Shown in pieces: positions 1-17,532 of a DNA stretch of 64,000 bases. A program made the translations under genes and the position numbers. Under the pieces are notes generated by a model. The model worked only from the letters and a program-made list of their open reading frames with translations, made no database searches and was not told the DNA's origin. The first letter of the stretch is position 1. Each line of letters opens with the position of its first letter. The stretch comes from Spizellomyces punctatus DAOM BR117 (Eukaryota > Chytridiomycota > Chytridiomycetes > Spizellomycetales > Spizellomycetaceae), in NCBI RefSeq assembly GCF_000182565.1, contig NW_015971540.1, positions 310,001-374,000 on the forward strand, written 5' to 3'.

Positions 1-260
1 ACTTAAAATGGTGCATCCGCTTTGCGTTGCCATTGTTCATGTAAAGAATGCCGTATTTTTAGTGAAATGCAGCTATTAAAAGCGCGCGGATAAATGCGGA
101 CAGGTCGTTTTTATACCATCCCGGCAGATAATGTTCTGCAGACGTCAGGAATACTTCCTCTGGAAGTATTTCAACTCCTTTTTGTAGTCATCTCCTCTCT
201 CTTGAAAGACTTCAGACACTTTCGTTTTGGTTTCAGTTACTAGCACTGCTTACCGCCTTA
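1..260. other. 5' flank of the first gene, no gene seen
   Basis: No coding region or RNA gene is recognisable here. The stretch just before position 261 is pyrimidine-rich and probably belongs to the promoter and leader of the following gene. Confidence 0.4.
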
Positions 261-1067
261 ATGTCTGTCGAAGAACCCAGTATCCACTGCTCCAATCCAT
301 TCCACAGCCTTTCGTATTCCTCCCACTATACACCCCAAGTCCCCACTCACAATGACCCTATTATAAGCCAGCTTCTTTCACATCGGGAACAAATGACCGA
401 CGTCTCTGACGCCGACGAGCAAGAACGGCAACGACGAATGTATACCATGCTCCGCCACTCTCGTAAATATAAAAAGATACAAGTGGAGCTCGCCAACGGG
501 CGATGGGAAAGCAGTAATCAGGAGTCAGCGCAAGTTTCCATTGAAGGGAACGAGATCACAGCAGCATTGCTTCAATTGGGTGATTTGGAAGGTAGCGCAA
601 GAGCAGCGTTTCCTCCACCATCCCTGTTGGAAAGTACGAACCCTTCGGGTCGCGAAAGACAGGCTAGCGGAAACTCTGGTGGCAGCAAAGCAGGAAGCCG
701 CTGGGTCTCGTTTTCAGAGACGGTCGTCGTCATTCGACAACCTCCTGGGCGCATTGCTACAAAGTTGAACGAAAGCGACGAATCGCTTGCCGAGTCTCCT
801 CGTGACAGCCAAAGTACGGAGACGTCAGTAGTGTCGATTTCAAGTGACGCGAGTAGCAATAGCGAGATATCACCCGCGAGCAATGCAAGCAGCAATAGCG
901 ATTCTGAGAAAGTGATAGAACCAGCATCTGGTATCGCCGGCAAACTAGACAATGACCTGTCGAAGCACCCAGCGAGCCACGCTGTTCCAGCAATCAGATC
1001 TGGTCGTCGCAAGAAGTTGCGTTTCAAGGCAATAGCAACCAAACTACTTGGTCGAAAGCGTACTTGA
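261..1067 (+). CDS. Ser-rich hypothetical protein with a possible PP1-docking motif
   Basis: An uninterrupted 268-codon frame with no family I recognise. The N-terminal third is Ser/His/Pro-rich. Residues about 50-85 are charged (RQRRMYTMLRHSRKYKK). The middle contains RWVSF, which fits the [RK]-x-V-x-F docking motif for protein phosphatase 1. It is followed by a long Ser/Asp/Asn-rich, probably disordered segment, and the C-terminus is strongly basic (SGRRKKLRFK, LLGRKRT). No signal peptide or membrane segment is visible. The shape, disordered and acidic/Ser-rich with a basic tail, would fit a nuclear or regulatory protein, but that is inference. The first ATG is used; a later in-frame ATG near codon 45 is an alternative start. 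Confidence 0.55.
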   Translation: MSVEEPSIHCSNPFHSLSYSSHYTPQVPTHNDPIISQLLSHREQMTDVSDADEQERQRRMYTMLRHSRKYKKIQVELANGRWESSNQESAQVSIEGNEITAALLQLGDLEGSARAAFPPPSLLESTNPSGRERQASGNSGGSKAGSRWVSFSETVVVIRQPPGRIATKLNESDESLAESPRDSQSTETSVVSISSDASSNSEISPASNASSNSDSEKVIEPASGIAGKLDNDLSKHPASHAVPAIRSGRRKKLRFKAIATKLLGRKRT

Positions 1068-1516
1068 GCGAATAACATCATTAATGGCCCTAGCCTTTCG
1101 TCATATGTGACTTAGAAGTGTATATAAATGATCTACCTATTGCTGATAGTTTTAACTCTTAATGCTTCATATATCTGGAATAAGTAACTCTCTGTGTTAA
1201 TCTAACGTTGGCTATCGAGTTGATGCCATGGTCCATGGTGATAAACTGCAGAATGGCGAAGAAAATGTCCGGCAAACAATGTTGAACTTTTGAAAGTCAC
1301 GGCTACACTGGCTCGGCCAACTTAATCCAAAATCAACCCAAATTACAAATTGCTAAATATCAAGCGCAAACGAATTCACAATATGGGATATCATAAAAAG
1401 ACTAAATCCACAAAAGAAGGCACGGCCAACCTTTCACCATTCCATGGCAAAAGTACCCCAAAGACACCCACAATAAGCGACACTAGGACCTTCCTTCAAC
1501 TCGATCCGCGTCCTAC
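1068..1516. other. Intergenic, between convergent genes
   Basis: AT-rich spacer between the 3' ends of the Ser-rich gene (+) and the C2H2 factor (-). The short frames here have no recognisable content. Confidence 0.4.
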
Positions 1517-3383
1517 CTACGAAGCAGATGGCGAAACACTTCCGTTGACCTGAGGACTGTAAGACTGTACATTCTGTGGCGGCCCTGGTGAAGGACTATG
1601 TTCCTGGGTTCCGGTCTGCTGCATTGCATACACCGGATGCCCATGTGCAAGTGTGTGGGGATGTCCATGTGAAATAAAAGCGGTAGCTGGCACACCAACA
1701 GTAGTGGGGACCGCGACGTACGGTATACTGCAAGCGGTAGGATACGCCATATTCGACGCTGCAACATTCGCGGAGGGGGATCCCGTGTAGTGATGCATGT
1801 GATGATTTGGCGATGGTGATGCCGATCCGTAGTGAGCAGACACAGGAACATTCGCCGGCCCAGTTACTGGAGGAGGAGTCGGAGTAGATCCTGCTCCCAC
1901 GCCATTCCCACCTGCTACCACTGCTGCGGCTGCAGCTGCAGCCGCGGCCGCATGGGTAGCGGCCTCAAACTGCAGCTCTTCGGCCGTCATTGGAACTCCA
2001 GTCCGTTTCTTTTCTTCAACGATCAAATGGCGTCGATATGCATCCGCTCGTGTAAAGGACTTCAAAAGACAGACACCAATAAGAAGAAGTTTGACGACAC
2101 GCTGCGGTTGAAATACGCCACATACCAATCCGCATCGATCACATACGAACGCCTTCTGCTTCTGATGTGTAGATCGCAAATGCCGCTGCAAATCATGTCG
2201 GCGCGCGAACGACATCGCGCAATGATCGCACTGAAACGGCCGGTTGTCTTTGAATTTCAGAAGAAGAATATCCACGTCACTTCACGGAACAAAAATAGGT
2301 CCAACGCGACGTTCAGAAAACTTACTTGTATGCACAAGTACATGAGACTTCAGATTGTACAGCCGGTTACACACTTTCGCACAGCCAGGGTACGCGCATC
2401 GAAACATCTTCCGTGTCTTTCCAGTTCGCTCATCTCTCACTTCCGTTATGATGGCAAAATTTGGGTCTTCCGGATCTGGGACTGCTTTCATGGTTGTCGA
2501 CGGCTTAGGCTTCATATTGCTTGGAAACCGCGCTACATTGCCACCTGTCGCATTACTTATGATTGGCTGTCCTTCGATGTTAGTTGATGAAGATGATGCT
2601 TGCTGTTCTGTAGACGGTGGTGGGGTTGAAGTAGAGGGAATGGACGGGGGTACAACTTCAGATGACCCTGGACTTGGCGATCTTGAGGAGCGGCGTTCGG
2701 GTGGGGAATATGTTGGATGTTGATTTGAAACTGCATGCCAGTGGGGCGGTGTGGGACCAGTCGCAGAGGTCACTGGTGTCCCAGGTGCAGCGAATCCAGA
2801 ATGCCAATGGTGTTGTTGTGGCTCGTGCGGATGCTGTTGATGTTGCTGCAAATGTTGGACAGCCGCCTGCACGGCAGCTTGAAAGGTCGGCGGAGGGTGC
2901 GTAGATGGGGAATGTACCGTGCCATCAAAAGAAGGATGCCAGCTATGTTGCTGGACCTGATACTCGGAGGCTTGTAATGGAGGAAGTCGCTGACCGCTTT
3001 CTGGTGGCGATGGCACCGAAGACGGCTGTTGTGGAGGGTGTGGGGAAGACTCGCCCAGTGCGGGTGTGGGAGGGAGTGGCGAAACCGATACTGTGGGCTG
3101 TTGTGCTGGGTGATCGGACGTGTATCGCCCATCGTTTACGTCGGGCTAATGAGAAACCAAGTGGAAAGTTCAGCCAACGAGATACTACTATTACATCCAA
3201 TAAGCCCATTACAGTAAAGCTTCAATGCCTATATGAAAAGTTTTCATATCGCGTTCACACCATAAACCACCTTCTATCTGCTCCCCAGACGAGTCCTTCA
3301 CACTCTATCACACTCACCTGCGCCCCAGGCCCAGAAGGGGATCCTACAGCCTCAAGCTTTACAGCATTTTCAGAAGCACTCAT
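1517..3383 (-). CDS. C2H2 zinc-finger transcription factor, Crz1-like finger arrangement
   Basis: Four exons give an in-frame 516-residue protein: 3383-3318, 3145-2326, 2247-2126 and 2059-1517, with introns of 172, 78 and 66 nt that all have GT-AG ends. The first half is low-complexity Pro/Gln/His/Ser. Three C2H2 fingers follow: FRCAYPGC..NLKSHVLVH, FQCDHC..FARRHDLQRH and FVCDRC..FTRADAYRRH. The last lacks a clear second zinc histidine. This order (NLKSH, then FAR-HD--RH, then a SDAL-RH-like finger followed by a charged -VEEKKR tail) resembles the calcineurin-responsive factor Crz1/Prz1. A PTVSVS stretch in the N-terminal region loosely resembles a calcineurin PxIxIT site. The tail contains a poly-Ala run and Pro/Ser-rich sequence. 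It should be a nuclear DNA-binding regulator; assignment to Crz1 is inference. Confidence 0.75.
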
Positions 3384-4281
3384 CTCCTTGAAAAAGACTT
3401 CTTGATGTCAAGCAACCGTTGACGGAATGGGTCACACGTTCGCCTACGGTGCCCCTCGTGTAGCGGATGGCAACTTGCGTGATTGAAACCGAAAAGGTGG
3501 AAAAACGCTCCGCAAAATAAACGTTCTTCTCCTCTCCACTCCCAGACACCAGACAAGATGGCTAGAGCGTGTCTATCTGTTCTGGATGAAGCAGCGTTGT
3601 GCCACGCCAACTAGCCACGACCGAGGAGATTTCTCGTCCTGTTGTCACAAGCTTACATCCACCAACGACACTAACCGACCTTCGTCTGCGGCCAATGCAA
3701 AGTGGTCGAAGCCGGCTGCTGGATACGGGACCAATCAGTAGCAGGAGATGGTCGTCGTCGTCGTCGTCGTCCAGCTGCTGATTTACTTTCCGCCCCTTTA
3801 AAACCCAACACAAATTCGAATGCGGGTTGCTGGGCGCAGCGAGATCTTTTGTATCCAAATTTGGTTAAATTACAAGAGAACGCGCGACTAAGACCGAAAT
3901 CGAGACTGCGAAATGGAAAGATGGAAATTCACAACGAGACTTTGAAGGTTGCTACTGCGGCGATGTTATTTTGGATTTCAAAAACGTCAACCAGCAAACA
4001 GTCAGCGGCCACGAGTTACATTTTCTACACAGCCTCCAAGAGATCAACTTCCTCGAAAGAAAACATTTTTACATTAAGAAAAAAGAAAACAGGGCCCGCA
4101 AACATTAGCATACGCCAAATGTACATGGGACATCCGGATAGAGATTTCCCACAGCATCGTCCAATCAGGAATGATACAACACTGCTCCACCACTTGAATG
4201 ATTGGGGATCAAATCAAATCTTTTCGCACACCTTGCGTCAAGTATACAAAAACATTCACAAAACTGAAAATCAAAGCACAT
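3384..4281. other. Intergenic, promoter side of the zinc-finger gene
   Basis: Holds the upstream region of the C2H2 factor and the 3' flank of SUB2. A (GTC)n trinucleotide run lies near 3751-3770. Open frames on both strands are low-complexity or unrecognisable, and I do not call a gene. Confidence 0.4.
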
Positions 4282-6376
4282 TTAAGATGCCACTGTAAAG
4301 CAAGGTCAGTACAATGCAATATTGCGACATATCGAAACATGGCACATACTGTATGTGGACACATCAATTTGATCTGGCAACTCTGTAATGTTGACCTCGA
4401 ATCGTCCTTGAACGTCGTTGAGCACGTTTGAGTCTTCCTGCGAGGATACAAAGGTGACCGCCAGACCCTTGGTACCGAAACGTCCTGCACGACCGACCTA
4501 TGACAGAGTGTCAATTGCCGTACAACCAGAAAATGGCCCAAAATTGTCAAAATTCGCACCCTGTGCAAGTAAGAGTCGGGGCTGTCAGGCATGTCGTAAT
4601 TGATTACAATGTTGACACGCTCAATGTCAATTCCTCGACCGAAAATGTCAGTGGCGACCATAATCCGCTTGTTGAACTCTTTGAAGCTCTTGTACCGGTT
4701 GATACTATGAGAAGTGTAACTCATCAGTCACTGACAAATTAAATTGATTTTCAGTTTCACTCACCGCTCCTCCTGAGGCATCTGCGAGTGAATCGTGATG
4801 GACGGGAAGTTGCACTCGTTCAACAGCTTGTTCAACTCAACCGCTCGTTGCACGGACTTGACGAAAATGCAGACTTGGTTGAATTCTAGACTGTCTAGCA
4901 GTTCATTCAATTTGCGGTTCTTCTCGTTTTCATTTAGCTTGACATAGTATTGTTGAAGACCGTGAAGAGTCAACTTAGTTTCATCATCAACGTAGATCTC
5001 GAGAGGCTATTAAAGTAAGAGATAAACCCAACCAGGCGAGAGAATAGGCGTAGAAAGGAAGTTTGGTCAGGAACGTAATCGTTGGCACTAAAACGACTTG
5101 GTGAAGCGACTCCCAGCAACTTGACACCGGTCGGTACACAGCACGGCCGTTCCCTACTTCGTCAACCAGTTGTGAACAATGACAAGTGACGGCACGATGC
5201 AGCTTAACCCTGCAATTGCAGAAGGATGGAAAGCACACGGCCATTCTCGCAGGGAAGGCACGTACAGCGCAGGGGTATAGGGAGGCTGGGACTCGCTTGC
5301 ACTAGTCTTGAATCGAACGGAAGGACAAAATAGCTTACGTTTTGCATGAACTTCTTGCACACGGGTCGCACGTCCTTGCTGAGCGTCGCACTGTACATCA
5401 TGACCTGCTTGTGATGAGGAGTGGCCCGGAAAATCTCCTGAACGTCGCGGCGCATGTCTAGTATATGAAGAAATTGGTACCGTCAGACAATATTCATCAC
5501 ATCCATCAAACAATAGAGACGACAATTGAAGCTGTTTCAGAATGAACTTAATCTCAAAAGCAACCGACATTAGGTGCCGGAGCTTCGAAGAGCTGGGTTT
5601 AAGAGCACACTGTTTCATCGCTACAGCTCCGCCATCGTCAATATTGTCTTTCGGTAATGGATACTTACCAAGTTGCTCAAGCATCTTATCACATTCATCC
5701 AGAATAAAGTGTTTCACATTCTTGAGGTTGAGCAGCTTATCCCGAATAAGACCAAGGATACGTCCAGGTGTTCCAACAATGATTTGAGGCTTGTCGTTAC
5801 GGAGTGTCTCCTGATTCTGTTTCATGGGCAGTCCACCGTAGAACACCGCTGTTTTCACATCGGGCATGTACTTTGAAAACCGAGTGAACTCATTTCGGAT
5901 TTGGTATGCCAATTCACGGGTGTGACACAACACGATAACCGAAGGATCTCCACTTGCATTCGACTCAAGTTGCTGCAAAGACGCCAGCACAAAGACGGCG
6001 GTTTTACCCATACCACTTTTCGCTTGACAGAGGACGTCCATCCCCAAAATTGCTTGAGGAATGCACTCTTGTTGCACTACAATAAAGGTGTCATTCAAAC
6101 CGTCAAAAATTACAGTAACTATTGGCCTGTACCTTCTGAGGGATGCTCAAAACCGCAATCGACGATAGCACGCAAAAGTTCTGGCTTCAAAAGAAAATCC
6201 CTGAACCCAGTAGCGTGAATACCGACATATGAACCCTTCTTTGTCTCCTTGTCAGCGCCATCCGCCCCGCCAGCACCAGCAAGCTCTTTGCCGTTGGCAG
6301 CCGGGACGGGGGCCTCGGGTTGCACTGTCTCCTCCTCCTCTTCGTAGTCAATAAGATCGTCCTGGGGTTCAGCCAT
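4282..6376 (-). CDS. SUB2: DEAD-box RNA helicase, mRNA export/splicing factor Sub2/UAP56
   Basis: Seven exons (6376-6133, 6076-5669, 5457-5339, 5006-4765, 4704-4560, 4497-4350, 4292-4282) join in frame to 438 codons, the usual length for the family. The order of motifs is Q-motif region ([13 protein letters not shown]), Walker [14 protein letters not shown]-equivalent CHTREL, GG, TPGR, DECD (the UAP56 variant of DEAD), SAT, and then the C-terminal RecA domain with [15 protein letters not shown] and the HRVGRAGR motif. The acidic N-terminus ([10 protein letters not shown]) is typical of Sub2. The protein unwinds RNA and loads export adaptors (TREX) and helps spliceosome assembly in the nucleus. 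The last intron has a canonical TACTGAC branch site, and the final exon codes for only three residues plus the stop. Confidence 0.95.
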
Positions 6377-7330
6377 GGTGATAACTGGAAGCAGGATGGG
6401 CGGCGGAGGGAGAGTGAGTATGATGCACCGCAAAAGACGATATTGCCGCCATGTCCTATCTGACTGTGTTGATATGGCCCTTTGCGAACGACAGCCGGAA
6501 TTCCGATAGCCCTAGTACATTCATAATCCCTTTGCATGTTGTCTCAATTCCATGGAGCATGCGGCCAACATGCACTGCAATCGGTCCACGCCAGTACCAT
6601 CATGTCCCAGAGCCAGAAGAACAGGGTTGTCCAATCGATGCGCCTGAAACGACTGCGCAGTGCTGCCACAATGAGTAGCCTCAGGTAATGGGGGCCAGTA
6701 CATCCGGATGAAAACAGTCCCCAGCGTTCGTGGACGTTCCGCAAACCACCGTCCCTTCAAGCACGACGAAATTCCCATTGCCACATTCGCCACATCGCCG
6801 GATCGGCTGCATCGCGAATTCCATCGGAGAGTACCCACCTTCTAACTTTTGTGGGTGGATCGGGGGATTTGGGTGCGATACAGACGAGCGCAAATAAGCC
6901 AATGGATTGATGCAAGGATGAAGCTCGCGGTGAAAGCCGACGGGTGGATGGATGGATGGATGGATGGATGGGCGATGCCGACCAAGTTTACAAGCTTTCA
7001 CCTGCGACAGGGGATTCGCGCTGGTGGAGGACGACTGCGCGTATTCCTCCTAGAGGCGCAGTTTTACAAAGTGCACAACTGTGCCACTACGTCGTCGTCG
7101 ATATTCGTAACCCCAATACATTAATCTCATACAAAACCCTTTCATTCCTCCAACATTCATACAACGATAACTCCAAAGAAACAAGTAGCAAATCATTAAT
7201 CCAAGTAGAGTGAAAGCAGACAGCAAAGCCAACGACATGCCCAAATAAAACAGAAAAAAAGACAACAAGGACAAAGCATGCATTGTCCAGGTGGAAACTG
7301 CGTACAGACAGAGTTCATCGTATCATTTCG
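6377..7330. other. Intergenic with an unresolved zinc-ribbon-like frame
   Basis: Between SUB2 and the HECT ligase. On the minus strand around 6690-6820 a short frame reads RRCGECGNGNFVVLEGTVVCG, which resembles half of a TFIIB-type zinc ribbon, but I could not build a convincing gene from it. It may be an exon of a small gene or chance. The rest shows no recognisable coding content. Confidence 0.25.
6944..6971. repeat. (TGGA)n microsatellite
   Basis: Seven nearly perfect copies of a TGGA tetranucleotide. Confidence 0.9.
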
Positions 7331-10406
<3,076 letters not shown>

Positions 10407-13135
10407 GATTTGGGTGAATGTGAGCGGATGAGGGGGAGCGAGTGGAAGGTCGTGGCTCCTGAAATGAGTATGGTTGGCCATGAGCAATGGCCAAAACTGC
10501 TCACTGCAAACTCCATACGTACTTTCACAAGAGCACAGGACCGAAAGTTCTCCAGAGTACGTCAAAAAAAGGGTCCTCTCCTACTACAATATATCGAAGA
10601 TGAAAGATAAATAAATCAATAATGCAGAGGGAAGACCAAAGTTCACTAGTGCATACAATGGCGAAGTGTGCAACGCTGGCCGCAATAAAGGTGTTCCTTT
10701 TCCAATGAATGGCTTTCCTCTGTAACCCCTCGACAGAAACCCGACGTACGAGTGAATGTGAAGCTCTTGTGAGTCCGTAAACCAATGGTGAAGCGCAGGT
10801 GAGTTAACCTGCCGATGCGTCGGAAAAAACCAATGGAGAAAAAAAAGTAAATGCAGATCGACAGCGGTGGTTTGTCACAACGGCTTGGCTGCAAGCGCCT
10901 GTCGGTGGAAGGGCTGTTGGAATTTGTTTTTATCCATAAAGGGATAGATTACGTGTTCGGATGCCATCCATTTTGGGTTAAATGAGTGCCGCGTGTTAGG
11001 TAATCGATCGGGACCAATGGCCACTCTTTAGCGATAGCGATGAGCTTTGAACTCCATCTTAGGAATACATGCAACCGACTGTCACTGTGGGGTATGCTGA
11101 AATTGGCAAGAAATGGGGCAACGTAATGGAATGCATAGGTGTATTTAGAGAAATGTTCATCAAAACTGGCGACGCTGAAGTATGGTGATAGGCTCAATCA
11201 AAGACAAAAGTGTCGTTCCCGTCGCTCTCACTGTGAAATCCATGAGTTGTGGTGGACCAGATGCCAAAGAGATACATTAGCTGCTTTATAATGGTCACTC
11301 ATGTCGGACCTCACCTTTCGTGTCACATCGTCTCCCTATTGGATGGTGGGGCTAACCCAATCAACGTTTTCTTTTGGATGCCGCAGTATAGCAACATTGG
11401 ATCGCATGACTGAGCTCGCCGCCCATGTTTTGATACAATGGTCACTCTAATGCTGATCATATCTTGTTGAACTGCACCTTTTAATCCTTCCATATCGTCC
11501 AGTCTGTAAACTTACAGCTAGTCAAACATTGGAGATTGTAGGATCGAGAAATTTGAATTCCCCAATCAACGATGTCAGAGTCTGCCAGAGGACTGAGATT
11601 CATTGCGAAGAGATCCATTTGGCACCTCTGGACCACCAATGCTAATAGTCCTCCAGCAGTGCATTATGTCGGGTGTGGTACAAGTCAAGAAGGATTGCCG
11701 GCCTATTTTGTTTCGAATTCGTTGAAATACCGGGATTTGGTGCCATTTCCGTTACTGTACATGGTGTGATCTCACGTGCGGAACAGGGTTATTGGAGCAG
11801 CAGATTCAGCTGGACACCCATCACCTCACCCACATATTAGCTACTCGCAGCAACTGTTTTCCACCTGCACTGTCTTCACTTTTGTTTAAAGAGTCATCCC
11901 TCGTAAATACGTGCAAATACTCAAAATCACGGCCTGGTCCCTGCTCAGAACATGAAAGCGTAAAACATCTGAGCAAAGTCATGTACTGGTTCTTCTTGCT
12001 CGGTCGCAGCAGATGCCCAGCGGAGACCGTAGCGCCATGACACGGACTGTCCGATATCAATCTTCTGTTGCGGGAATATTTCCAATAGCAGATTGATGAA
12101 TTTAGAAGCTACGCCTTTTTTGTCGTCATGCCTCATGGCAACCATACTCCTAGTATCAAAGATAACAGGTAGGCCAGGATACAGAGATGTATGGGGGTAC
12201 AGTTCTCAATTTTTTGGGGAACTCTCCTAGGCGGTGTCATACTAACAACATGGTTGGGACGCTTGGTCATTAATACCATCAATGAAATCAAACCCATTCG
12301 CTGTTGCTTCCTTGGCTCTCACAGCTTCCTTAAGAGCTGGTACAAGAATATTTAAGTCAACACATCCGAGATGGTCATCAACGTTTTCAAATCAGTACCA
12401 ACGTGTTCAACTCTGCAGCCCAAAGCCGCGGCGGTTTTCCATTATCGTGACCTGCTGCTTCCGGTTTTAAACCTTACTGCTAAGAATTATGTTGATGCAA
12501 GTACAAAAGTGCAAACATCTGACAAAAGGACGTTGGAGACTCAGCCTGTAGCCCAACGCTTTTGTGTTGTTGCCCCCAACGGGGACGGGATGTCAGCCTC
12601 ACATGAGATGAGGCTTAGCCCACAAAGCCAAAACGCGGAAGATGGCCGCAGAGGTTGACCTTGGTCCGGATGCCATCGACCTCCAACCATTTTTGGTCCC
12701 CCATTAGCAGCCAATTCCTTCCACAACACCTGCCACGGATCCTACTGACGCCATACTTGAACCCGTTTGGAGCAAGTCTGGTCGTAGTGTAGGTTGTAAA
12801 GACATTCCACAGGCTCATTATGGTGCCAAAAAGTATTCACCATGCCGTTGGTCATATTTTAGACTTCCTTTTTCTCGAAGGAACTAAAGGATCCCAACCG
12901 GATCGTTTTCATACATATCCTGACAGCCCGGTGCGCCTTGTGAGAAGGATTGGCCGGTTGGTTTTCTTTGCTTTGAGAGATGCCCTAGATTCCCAAGACC
13001 TGGCTGCTATACTGACATTGTAATTCCTCTTGTTCACTTAGAAGGTCCCCTGTCGGTAAACGTAACAGAAGAATCAATTTTAACTGGGCATCTATTTTAC
13101 AAGTTTCGCTTGGCCGTTGCGCCAAGTAGTTCGTC
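10407..13135. other. Gene-poor stretch between the HECT ligase and PKC1
   Basis: About 2.7 kb in which no frame exceeds 95 codons and none has recognisable family features. It must contain the divergent promoters of the HECT ligase (-) and PKC1 (+). It could also hold a non-coding RNA or a heavily decayed element, but I see no tRNA, rRNA or terminal repeat. Confidence 0.4.
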
Positions 13136-17008
<3,873 letters not shown>

Positions 17009-17532
17009 TGCATTCGGCTTCAAGCTGATGCCATCAGGTCATGGTGGTGTATGTACGACTAGTGCGGTGTACATGGATGGGTGGGGCTGCGCCATCACGA
17101 TGCGGAAGCGATTACAATTGGACGTTTTATTCTTTTTTCTTTTTTTTGTAGCTCATGTCATCAAGTAAAGATATATGGAATGTTGAATAATCAACAGGAT
17201 TGCAGCCAACAGCGTGGTCTGCTCTCGTCACACGTCTCAGCTATTTAAGTTTTTTGAGTAAACATGGTAGCATTTACTTTGCCTGATTCCGGACTATGTG
17301 ACCAGGATGTTTGGTCGTGGTTGGAAGGACAGCTGAATTCATGTGGCTGCCGTTTAACAGATCCGTCGAGATGTAGATATGATTACGGATTAACTGAACT
17401 ATGCGATCATCATCTTCTTTTCAACGTACAGCTAAGTTAGTTAACAAAGGATTTCCCCATCCCAGCTCCACCTTATGCACCCCCACATTCCCTTCCCCAA
17501 TCCCACACTCTCTCGTAGACTTCTTCGCTCGT
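17009..17532. other. Intergenic between convergent genes
   Basis: 3' flanks of PKC1 (+) and the prominin-like gene (-). It contains a T-rich run near 17,130-17,150 and no recognisable gene. Confidence 0.4.

Noticed and set aside
1832-2587. 251-codon plus-strand frame opposite the zinc-finger gene.
   Set aside because: It is antisense to a well-supported spliced gene and has no family features.
3702-4298. 198-codon plus-strand frame upstream of SUB2's 3' end.
   Set aside because: Low-complexity start (Arg run from a GTC repeat), no recognisable domain, and overlap with the last exon of SUB2.
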